From Streptomyces sp. yr375 (lineage in GTDB: Bacteria > Actinomycetota > Actinomycetes > Streptomycetales > Streptomycetaceae): DNA of 64,000 bases. Positions 51,265 through 60,600 of this stretch are shown here, piece by piece (within the stretch, counting starts at the first letter, position 1; each line of letters starts with the position of its first letter). A program made the position numbers and the translations under genes. Where the stretch lies: NCBI RefSeq assembly GCF_900110755.1, contig NZ_FOFF01000010.1, positions 62,001 to 126,000 on the forward strand, given 5' to 3'. A model generated the notes under the pieces. That model worked only from the letters and a program-made list of their open reading frames with translations. It was not told where the DNA came from and ran no database searches.

Positions 51265-51855
51265 ATGGCGAAGAAGGACGCACCGCCCCGCTGGGACCGC
51301 AAGATGCAGCAGCGACTCGCACGCGGTGAGGCGGCCGCCCTCGGCGAGCTGTACGACCGTTTCGCCTCCCTCGTGCACGGTCTCGCCCACCGCGTGCTCG
51401 GAGACGAAGGGGCGGCCGACGGCGTCACCCGCGAGGTCTTCGCCCACGTCTGGGAGAACCCCGACGCCTACGACCCCAAGCAGGGCCCGTTGCGCACCTG
51501 GGTCGCCGCGTTGACGCACCGCCTCGCCGTGCAGCGACTGCGCGCCACCGAGACCGCCGCGCTGGCCGAGACCAGCCACGGCTCCGCCGCGGCCACCGAG
51601 GAACTGGAGCGCAGGGTGCGCCACGCCTCCGTCGCCGCCCGCGCCGACTACATCGTCCAGGCCATGCCCGCCCCGCTGCGCGCCGCCCTGGAACTGGCCT
51701 ACTTCCAGCGCCGCGACTACCGCCAGACCGCGGCCGACCTCGGCGTCACCGAGGACGAGGCCCGCCGCCGCCTGCGCCTCGGCCTGCAACTCCTCTCCAC
51801 GGCCCACGACACCGCGCCCCCAGGGTCACCGCCCGGCTACGGAGGTGCGGCGTGA
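51265..51855 (+). CDS. ECF-type RNA polymerase sigma factor
   Basis: A 196-residue sigma-70 family protein. Region 2: LARGEAAALGELYDRFASLV, RVLGDEGAADGVTREVFAHV, WENPDAYDPKQGPLRTWVAA. Region 4: PAPLRAALELAYFQRRDYRQ, TAADLGVTEDEARRRLRLGL. The last ~20 residues are a Gly/Pro tail. Its stop overlaps the GTG of the next gene (GTGA), the standard layout of a sigma/anti-sigma operon. Confidence 0.9.
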   Translation: MAKKDAPPRWDRKMQQRLARGEAAALGELYDRFASLVHGLAHRVLGDEGAADGVTREVFAHVWENPDAYDPKQGPLRTWVAALTHRLAVQRLRATETAALAETSHGSAAATEELERRVRHASVAARADYIVQAMPAPLRAALELAYFQRRDYRQTAADLGVTEDEARRRLRLGLQLLSTAHDTAPPGSPPGYGGAA

Positions 51856-53090
51856 CCGGCCCGACCGACCACGCGCCGCGGCACGACGGCGAGCAGGCGG
51901 CGGCCCCGCAACCGCTCCGGCTCGAGCACCCGGTGCTCAAGGCCCTGCTGGGCGCGTGGGCGCTGGCCGCCTGCTCGGCCGAGGAGACGGCGGCCGTCGA
52001 GGACCACCTCGGCGACTGCGGAGCCTGCGCCGACGAGGCACGGCGACTGCGCGAGGCGGTCGGCCTGCTCCAGCGCCCGGAAAGCCTCGACCTCGACCCC
52101 GGCCTGCGCACCCGCGTCCTGGACTCCTGCCTGGGCCGCCGCCCGCCCCGCATCCCGGTCCCGTCCTGGGCGACGCCGTACGACGCCGAGACCGCCCGGC
52201 TCGACGCCCTCCTCCAGGACTTCGGCGACGCCGAGTGGCACGCGCCCGTACGGCTGCGCTGGTTCCGCGGCGACGGCGAGACATACCGCCGCACGACCGT
52301 CGCAGGCGTCATCGCCCACCTACTGGCCGTGGACGGCCTGGTAGCGGCGGCCCTGGGCCTGGACGACCCGATGGCAGCCGCAGAAAAACCACAAGACGGA
52401 ACGCCGGAAGGGACGACGGAACAGACAACTGGACAGGGGGAGGACAGGGAGGACAGGGAGGGCCCGGCGGAACGCACGGAGGCGCTCTGGACGGGCTCGC
52501 ACTACCCGCCCACCCGCTCCGTGCGCGCCCCCTGGCGCGAACAGACCCACGCCCTCGTCCGCACGGTGTCCTTCACCGGCGACGGCCCCGGCACCCTGCC
52601 GGTCTCGTACGGCGACTTCGAACTCCCCCTGCGGGACGCGATGTTGGACCGCGCCTTCGAGTGCTGGGTACACGCCGAGGACATCGCGGACGCGGTCCAC
52701 TACCCCTACGCGCCGCCCGCCCCGCGCCACCTGCACAGCATGATCGACCTGGCCGCGCGCATGCTGCCGGAAACCCTCGCGGCCCGCCGCCGAGCCGGCC
52801 TGGCCACCCCCTCGTCCACCCGCCACCTGGTGACCGCAGGGCGCCCCGGCCGCAGCCTCCGCCTGGAGATCGAGGGCTCGGGCGGCGGCCAGTGGCTGAT
52901 CCCCCTGGACTCCCCCGGCGCGGTCGGCTCCGCCGCCCACGAGGTGGCCCACGTAGCCCTGGACGACGTCGAATTCTGCCGCCTGGCCGCCGGCCACGTC
53001 TCCCCGGAGGAAGCGGCGGCGGGCCAACTCGGAGACCGAGACGCGATCAGAGACGTACTGTTCGCGGCAGCGGCACTGAGCCGGATGTGA
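51852..53090 (+). CDS. Zinc-finger anti-sigma domain fused to MDMPI (mycothiol-dependent) domain
   Basis: A 412-residue protein. Residues ~30-75 form a ZAS-type zinc finger (VEDHLGDCGACADEA, H-x3-C-x2-C) as in anti-sigma factors. The rest resembles the DinB-like mycothiol-dependent maleylpyruvate isomerase fold: RTTVAGVIAHLLAVDGLVAA, a disordered Glu/Gly/Thr insert (~175-205), ECWVHAEDIADAVHYPYAP with the Trp-His-x-x-Asp motif, and a C-terminal MDMPI_C-like domain. There is no membrane segment. It should bind the coupled ECF sigma factor; the MDMPI part could make release thiol- or metabolite-dependent. Confidence 0.85.
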   Translation: MTGPTDHAPRHDGEQAAAPQPLRLEHPVLKALLGAWALAACSAEETAAVEDHLGDCGACADEARRLREAVGLLQRPESLDLDPGLRTRVLDSCLGRRPPRIPVPSWATPYDAETARLDALLQDFGDAEWHAPVRLRWFRGDGETYRRTTVAGVIAHLLAVDGLVAAALGLDDPMAAAEKPQDGTPEGTTEQTTGQGEDREDREGPAERTEALWTGSHYPPTRSVRAPWREQTHALVRTVSFTGDGPGTLPVSYGDFELPLRDAMLDRAFECWVHAEDIADAVHYPYAPPAPRHLHSMIDLAARMLPETLAARRRAGLATPSSTRHLVTAGRPGRSLRLEIEGSGGGQWLIPLDSPGAVGSAAHEVAHVALDDVEFCRLAAGHVSPEEAAAGQLGDRDAIRDVLFAAAALSRM

Positions 53091-53139
53091 GAGCGACGCC
53101 GTGCGGCGAAACACGCCGTCACCGACCCCGAGGGGCCCC

Positions 53140-53589
53140 TCACCCCCGCGCCGCACCGAAGACGAACCGCACCAGCGCGCCGTCCTTCTTCGGAACCGCC
53201 ACGTCGTACGTCCCGTCGGCCGTGGCCAGTTCATAGCGCTCGAACTTCGGCGCCATGGGCATTTTCTCGCCCGTAGGCTCAAGCCGGAAGGGCGGCCTCA
53301 GGGCCACGCTCCGCCCTCCCCGACGATCGGTCCAGACCGGCGCGTCCCCCACGGCAAGACGCAGGTATCCCTGCCGAAGCCGCACGATCTCCTTGCCCCT
53401 GCCGATCGAGGCGACGGCCGCCCCGCCGATGCTCTTGGTGAACCCCACAACCTGAAACGGCTGCCCGTTCCTGAAGTCCTCGATGTCCTGCGCGGACGTA
53501 CGCCGCCGAATCCAGACCCAGCGCAGCAACACATCCACCACAGTCACCGTCCCCACGGAACGCCGAACTGCCTTCACTCCGTCCCCCAT
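53140..53589 (-). CDS. Hypothetical protein
   Basis: A 149-residue protein I cannot assign. It starts at an ATG that overlaps the RDD gene stop (TGATG), with GGAGGG upstream. A short hydrophobic stretch near the N-terminus (VTVVDVLLRWVWIRRR) may be an anchor. The remainder is a basic beta-rich domain (FQVVGFTKSIGGAAVASIGR, EIVRLRQGYLRLAVGDAPVW). Last gene of the minus-strand LamG-RHS-RDD series. Confidence 0.7.
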   Translation of the reverse strand: MGDGVKAVRRSVGTVTVVDVLLRWVWIRRRTSAQDIEDFRNGQPFQVVGFTKSIGGAAVASIGRGKEIVRLRQGYLRLAVGDAPVWTDRRGGRSVALRPPFRLEPTGEKMPMAPKFERYELATADGTYDVAVPKKDGALVRFVFGAARG

Positions 53590-54236
53590 CAGTTCCCTCC
53601 TGCATACGCCGGCCACCGCACCACAACCGTCCGGGCGGCGCGATCGGACTTGCTCTGGTGATACGCCCCCCGGTCCTTCACCATGTACGCCAGCAGGATC
53701 GCGCCGACCAGCAGGTTCAGCACGGGAATCGCGAGGAAGGCACCCCGGTCGAACTCCCGGATGAACGTGTCCTTCCACGACGGCGGAAGAGTCCCGTCCG
53801 ACCACAGCCGGGCAACCCGCAGCCCGAATATCCGCTTGCCGACGGTCGTGCCCCACCAGTGCACCAGGGGCAGGTAATAGAGCAGCCCACCGGCCACGAA
53901 CCCCACCGGCAGGAGAACCACGAGCGCGACGCCGTCGGTCGAGGCGGCCTCCACGAAGAAGCCGAGGCACGCGAACACGGTCGCGATCACCGTGTCCACC
54001 ACGCGTGCCGCGATCCTGCGCCCGTCCGGGGCCAGCACGAGCACCGGATTCCCGGTCGCGCCCGCCACTGCACCCACATCAACGACGTACTCGACCAACG
54101 CCCCCTCAGGCCGTACGCCCCGCACCGGATCCATGCCATCCAGATGCTCTCGGTACCAATCCCGCCCCATCGCCCTGGCGACCATGGAGGGGACACCCTC
54201 CACGCCCTCGCGATTCACCACTGCCTCAACGCTCAC
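53589..54236 (-). CDS. RDD family membrane protein
   Basis: A 215-residue protein with a ~75-residue cytoplasmic N-terminus and an RDD domain: RRIAARVVDTVIATVFACLG, a second helix (VVLLPVGFVAGGLLYYLPLV), the conserved HWWGTTVGKRIFGLRVARL after helix 2, and a final helix (AIPVLNLLVGAILLAYMV). RDD proteins are ion or small-molecule membrane proteins of mostly unknown role. It is 16 bp from the putative immunity gene and coupled to the next gene. Confidence 0.85.
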   Translation of the reverse strand: MSVEAVVNREGVEGVPSMVARAMGRDWYREHLDGMDPVRGVRPEGALVEYVVDVGAVAGATGNPVLVLAPDGRRIAARVVDTVIATVFACLGFFVEAASTDGVALVVLLPVGFVAGGLLYYLPLVHWWGTTVGKRIFGLRVARLWSDGTLPPSWKDTFIREFDRGAFLAIPVLNLLVGAILLAYMVKDRGAYHQSKSDRAARTVVVRWPAYAGGN

Positions 54237-54252
54237 TCTTCCATCCTATTTC

Positions 54253-54678
54253 TCAGAGTTCATCACCCGGCCAAGCTTCCATGTATTCGACGATCTCGGT
54301 AAGTTGCATCACGAAATCCACCTCAGAAATCCTTCCTTCGTCGAAACGAATCCACAGGTCGGGGATCTGCTCTACGGCCGATCCAAAACCTTCGATCAAC
54401 TCCGCAAGGCGCATGGGGTCCGGGACGCTCTTCCCGACCCTCAGCATCCAAGCCTGAGCAGCCGCATACGCTGCGATACCCCTACCCGCCAGCAAGATAG
54501 CGTCCCATCCCAGACGGCCGTCAGAGACCATGTGAACGAAGGGCGCAAAATAGGGAGAACTTTCCTTATTCACTTCGCAAACCTCGATAAAATAATCTGC
54601 GCCAGCCGGCTCGGCCGCCGCTGCGTACCAGAGATAAGAACGGGGCGACGGCGCGCCACTGAGCGTCTCATCAGTCAT
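54253..54678 (-). CDS. Putative immunity protein for the RHS toxin
   Basis: A 141-residue acidic, mainly helical protein of no family I recognise. It reads ADYFIEVCEVNKESSPYFAP, ILLAGRGIAAYAAAQAWMLR and ends FVMQLTEIVEYMEAWPGDEL. Its ATG lies 8 nt inside the 3' end of the RHS gene. That overlap and position directly behind a polymorphic toxin's variable tip are the usual mark of an immunity gene. Base composition is clearly less GC-rich than the window (about half AT in parts), like the adjacent toxin tip, suggesting the two were acquired as a cassette. A longer in-frame start (54720) would overlap the toxin more deeply and is less likely. Confidence 0.68.
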   Translation of the reverse strand: MTDETLSGAPSPRSYLWYAAAAEPAGADYFIEVCEVNKESSPYFAPFVHMVSDGRLGWDAILLAGRGIAAYAAAQAWMLRVGKSVPDPMRLAELIEGFGSAVEQIPDLWIRFDEGRISEVDFVMQLTEIVEYMEAWPGDEL

Positions 54679-57600
54679 CTCTAAAAGCGGACTGTAGACC
54701 GCGCCTTGCCCAAGCAGCAATTCGCACGCCAGTATCCGGGAGGTCTGTTACGCCTCCTTTCTGCAGGACATCACATACGTGGGTCAGGCAGCTGTTGGTC
54801 AAGAAATCATACCTCCCTTGCCCAGTTCCGATTTTCTGCGCCTGGAAGGCTCGCGCCGCCCCAGAATTCGGCAGCCTGAACGAGAACGTGCTCGTCCCGG
54901 CCAGTCCCTGATAGTCACGGATAGCAGTCTGAGTATGGCCAGCATTGGGCATCAGTTCAGAGTGCGTGATGTTTCCCCCACCGTCCATTACCTCAACAGT
55001 GAAGTGGACGTTGTTTCCATCGCCGACGTGAGCATGAACGAGCGCCGTTCCCTCATCCCCGCCGCAATTGTGCACCAGGACCGGTGTCGAGCCGGCCAGC
55101 ACATAGTACGTATGGTTAACCGAAACAGTCAGATCATGAGTGAGATGCTCCTCGTGCCAGACCTCGACCGAGGAGATCGCGACGGCAAGCCCCGCGGCGG
55201 CATGCAGTCGCATCCCAGCTTTGAGGTGGCCGGCGTCGACCCACGCACTCTTGGAATCCACCCAGAACGGATGGGTCACCGTCGCCACGATCTTTGACGA
55301 CTTGCCGCCGTCGCGGATCGTGATGGTGGCGAAGTCCTTGTCGTCCTTGGTGGTGATCAGTTTTTCGACGGTGCGGGGCTGGCTCTTGCCGGTCTCGGGG
55401 TCGGTTGCCCTGACCTTGTCCCCAGCCTTTATGTCCTTGATCTTCTTCTCGTGGCCGTCGGCCATGAGGACCTTGGTCGCGGGCAGGAAGCTGTGGTTGC
55501 ACTTGGCTGCGCCGCTCCGGGGCGCAGCCGCCTCCGCGCGCTGACCGCCCCTGGCCGCGCCCGCGGCTGCAGTCCCCTCCGCCGCGGTGTCCGCCGCCTT
55601 GGCCCCGGACCGGGTCGCCGCCTTGGCCGCGGAGGCTGTTTCGGTTCCCTTCGCGACGGCTGCCGCTCCCGCTCCGGCGATGCCCGCCGCCCCCGCGATG
55701 ACGGCACCGCCTTCGGCCGCCACCCCCACGGACGCGCCCACCAGAGCTCCGCTGAGGCTGCCCGCTTCCGCACCGGCGGTGAAGCCCTCGGCGCCCGCCG
55801 CCAGTACGGCTCCGCAGCCGCCCGCTGTCGCGGCGACGCACGCCACGACGCCCACGACGACGGCCGTGGCCACAACAGCAGCGATCACCGGGTGCTGCTG
55901 AACGAGGTGGTAGGCCTTGTGGGCCAGGCCGGACACGTGGCAGGAGAAGGACCAGCCGCAACTGTGATGCGAGCCGCCACCACCACTGTGGTGGGAGCCG
56001 CCGCCCCCGCTGTGATGGGTCCCGCCGTCGTTGACCGAGCCGGTGTCGACCAGCGTGGACTTCTGATCGCTCTGTGCGCAACTGGAGCCGGCGCACCCTT
56101 GGTCGGCGGGCATCTGCAGACCGGAGGGGTCGCTGCCGCGGACAGGGTTGTCGGCCGCGTACGTGTATCCGTCGATCTGCTGAGCGTCCGTCAGTTCGAG
56201 GATCGGGTCGTCCGAGACGAACCGGCCGATCGTCGGGTCGTACTCCCGTGCTCCCAGGTGGGTCAGGCCGCTGGTGGTGTCCTGGATGCCGGCGACGAAG
56301 CCCTTGTCGCCGAGCCATGCGGCCGAGGTCGGCTGGGTGCCGCGTGTGTTGCCGAACGGGTCGAGGCGGCGGCGGGTGATCGCCTGCGTGGTGGCGTCGA
56401 CCGCTGTCTCGGCGGTGTCGTGGGCGTCCGTGACCTGCCACTGCAGGCTGCCCGAGCTGCTGCGGACGGCTATCGTCTGCCCCGCCCAGGCGTAGTACCG
56501 CGTGCCCGTGGTCGTCGTCGTGCCCTTGACGAGGTGGACCTCGGTGTCGCCCAGGTAGAGCGTCGTTCCCGAGGCGTCCCGGGAGAGCAGTCGGTTGCCG
56601 CCCGCGTCGTACAGGTAGGAGGCCGAGGTGCCGTCCGCGTTGGTGACCTTGGCGAGATGGCCCTCGTCGTCCCAGTCGAGGGTCTGGGTCTTGCCGTTGA
56701 GCGTGCGTGTGCGGGTGTTGCCGGACGCGTCGTAGGTGTACGAGTTCGCGGTCGTCGTGCCCGCGGTGACCGTGGTCGAGGAGGTCAGGGTGTGGGCCTG
56801 GCCGGTGCCCGGCGTCGGGTAGACGAAGGACGTCGTGCTGTCGTTGCCACCCGTCGTCGTCGCGTGGTCGACCTGCGTCTTGCGGTTGCCGAGGTCGTCG
56901 TAGGCGAAGCTCTGCCAGTACGGGGCCGGGCCGCCGAGGACGGCCGTGGACGGGTCGGCGGAGCAGCCGTCGGTGGCGGTCCAGGCCTCGGAGAGGCGGT
57001 CGTGGCCGTCGTAGCGGTAGCACTGGACGTCGTCCGTGGCGTCGGCGTGCGTGGCGACCTTGGTGGGGTTGCCGTAGTCGTCGTAGGTGTAGGCGGTGTC
57101 CTGGACGGGGGCCGTCTGGGCGTCGTCCGTGACGAGTTCGCGCTTGAGGCGGTGGGTACCGTCCTCATAGGTGTTGGTGATCTGGAGCCACTTGGCGGTG
57201 TCTGACGCGGACACCCCCAGCGTCACCTGCCCGATGTCGCTGAGCTTGGTGTAGCTCGTGTCCTGGACGTATCCCGTGGCGCCCTTGAGCGTCGTGGGCA
57301 TGCTCAGGTCGTTGTAGCCGTAGGTCAGGGACTCGGAGGGCAGTCCGCCGGCCGCCGGGTCGGAGGTCACCTGGACGGTGCCGTCGAGGTTGTAGCCGAT
57401 CGTCGACGTGTACGAGCCCGCCAGGGCTTCCTCGCCGGTGACCGAGGGGATCGTGACCCGTGTCAGGGTCGGCCGGTACAGGGAGTCGTAGGCGCCGACC
57501 TGGCTGATGTACGCCTGGCCCGTACTGCCGCCGACGTAGCGGATCGCCGACGTCGGCTGGCCCTTGGCGATCGAGTCGTACGTCCATCTGGCGAGCTCGT

Positions 57601-60600
57601 GGGCGGCGTCCTTGGTGGTGCCGTCGTACATGTCGGTCTGACGGCCCAGGACGTCGTAGGAGTAGCTGAGGGTCTTCACCTCGGCGGTGCCCACCGCGGT
57701 CGTCGTGGCGGCGACCTGGTCCAGCTCGTTGTACGCGGTGGTCGTCGTGCCGGCGTCCGGGTCTGTCGCGCTGGTCCTGCGGCCCATCAGGTCGTAGCCG
57801 TAGGACCAGGTGTTGCCGTCGTCGTCGACGACCGACTTCAGGCGGCTCTTCGCGTCGTACGCGTACTTGATCGACGTGTACGAGCCGGAGGGGCTGCCGC
57901 TGTCGTACTGCCGGGTCTCGGTCGTACGGCCGAGGGTGTCTGTCAGGGTTGTGGTGGCGATCCCGCCGTGCGGCGGGGTGACCGTCGTCCGGTCACCGCC
58001 GTACGACGTGGTCGTGGTCCACCGCTTGGCGCCGTCGGCGTAGAAGTCGGCCGCCGTGGGACGGCCTGCTCCGTCGTAGGTGGTGAGGGTCTGGGCGGGG
58101 ACGGCGGAGGTGATGGTGGCGAGGGTGCCGGACGGGTTGGACGTGTCCGTGTAGTCGGCGTCGGCCTCCACTGCCAGGCCTCGGCTGTCGTACTTCGTTT
58201 CCGCGATGACGCGGCCGCCGCCCGGTGCGGGGGTCTGCGTCTGGCGGGGGCGCAGCAGGGCGTCGTACAGGGCGTATGTGGTGTCGTAGGTCGTGCCGTC
58301 GTTGTTGAGCTTGCCCGTGGAGACCACCGAGGCGGCCGTGTTGGAGACGGCGTAGCTGTAGACGAGGCTCGCGGGCTGGCTCGCGGACTTGGACCTGTTG
58401 GCCAGCCACAGTCCGGTGACGCGGCCGAGGCCGTCGTACGCGTAGTCCGTCCGCTTGCTGTTCGGGTCGATGACGGAGGTGGCGATCCCGCGGGCGGGGT
58501 CGAAGTTCGTCGTCGTCGCGTAGCTCTTGGCGTCCGTCGTGACCGTGGCGGTCAGCGGGCCGCCGGTGGCGGGGGTGTACTTGGTGGTGCTGACGGTCGC
58601 CGCGTTGGTGTCCTTGACCGAGTCGACCCGGCCCTGGCTGTCGTAGTGGCTGGTGGAGACCGTCTGGTAGACGGGGCTGCCGCCGCTGTAGGAGGACAGC
58701 CGCTGGGTGGACGTCTCGTCACCGAGCGTCGGCGCGGTGCCGTACGCCTGGCTGTCGTAGAGGGTCCGGACGTCGGAGACGACGTCGTCCGGGCGGGCGG
58801 TGGTGGAGTCACAGGCGACGTCGACCGTCTCGACGCGGACCGGGAAAGCCCTCAGCCAGGCGGAGGTGTTGTCGGCGAGGGTGGTGCGGGTGCACTGCTC
58901 GTCGCCCGTGACGGCGGCGTCGCCCGAGTCGTCGACCGTGAGCGCCGCGCCGGTCGTGTCGTCGTAGGTCGTGGTGACGGTGGTGTCCCGCGTGCCGCCG
59001 GAGGACAGGTCGGTGCGGTCGTGGACGGTCTGCGCGCGAGTGTAGGCGGAGGCGCGGGTGCCGTCCGTGCCGGTCTGGCGGATCCACGGGTCGGTGATCG
59101 TGCCCGACACCTCGGCACTGCCGTTGTAGGCGATCGACTCGCGGACGGTGCCGGCGAGCGGATCGGCGTCCGTCACTGCCGTGCCCGTGGAGTCGGTGAC
59201 CTTGGCGGTGCGCGTGGTGCCGTCGGACTGCTTGTCGCCGTCCATGCCGCGGAAGTACGTCGAGACGGTCTTCGTGCGGGTGGACTGCGCGTCACCCGAC
59301 GTCGACGTGACGCTGCCGTAGCCGCGCCAGACCGACCAGGTCTTGCGCTTGGCGGGAGAGGTGACGTTGTCGGTGTCGTAGTGCCAGGCCGGGGAGCCGT
59401 TGTAGGTGTAGTCGGTCTCCTTCAGCGGGGCGTTGCCGGTCGGGTCCGACTCGGTGACCTGGGTGATGACGTACTTGTGGAACCAGTCCAGTTGGGGATC
59501 GGCCGTGAACGGCGGCTGCCAGTACGTGGGGAAGCAGCGCAGGGTGTCCGAGTCCGGGCTGCTCGGCATGGTCGTTCCCGCGACGCACTGCGGGTCGGAG
59601 TAGTTGACCGTGAGGACCGAGCCGGTCTCCGAAGTGATGCTGCGGACACGCCACTTGACGAGGGCTGCGATGTCGTCGTGCGTGGTGTCGACCCGGTTGA
59701 AGAGCTGGATGCCGTCGAAGGTGACCGGCGGCATGGCCGTGGTCGCGCCGTCCTTGCCGGTGCGGGTGATGGACTTGAGCCACAGTCCGGCGGAGGTGCC
59801 GTCCCCGGGGTCGGGGAAGGAGTGCGCGAGCGCCCAGGAGTCGACGTCCCGGTAGGCCGGGGTCGCCAGGCTCGCGTCCCAGATGCTCGTGGTGACGCCG
59901 GTGAGGCGCTTGCGGGAGAAGAACGTCGGCCCGGTCGCCTTGCAGACCTTGCCGGAGGCGCAGATCTGGTCGAACGGCACGTCCGGCCAGTGCGCGGCCG
60001 TGGTCGAGGTGAGCGAGGAGCAGTCCTCGCCGCTGGTCACCAGGCAGCGTTCGGCGGTCGTGAAGGTGACCTTCTCGGGCGCGGTGCCGAAGACGGTGGC
60101 GGACGTGATGCCGTAGTCGATGCGGCTGAGGTAGCCGCCGCGGTCGTACGCCGTGCCGTTGTCGGTCGTGGTGCCGCTCTTGGCGTAGTAGTTGGTCTCC
60201 TTGGTGTACCAGTACGACATCGCGTTGCCGTGCGGGTCGACGACGTAGTCCAGGTTCCAGCGCCAGGCCTGGGTGAGGGCGCGGCCGGAGAAGGCGGTGC
60301 CCTGGTCGTAGCCGGGTTCGCCGGAGTCGTCGCCGAAGACCGGTGCGGTGTAGGTGGAGTTGGTGACGGCGGCGCCGGTGGTCCAGCCGGGGAGGCGGTT
60401 CTTGCCGAAGACGTACTGGGTGCCGTCCTCGGTGGTGACGGTCCAGTACTCGCCGTCGTTGTCGCCGTTCGTGGCGCCGGTGGAGCGGACGACGCGCTCG
60501 CCGTCGTCGGTCTTGGGGTGCCAGTCGCCGCTGGTCCTGTCCTTGATGAGCGGGCTGGACTTGCCGCCGAGGACGAGGGTGGCGTTGTCGTTCGCCCAGC

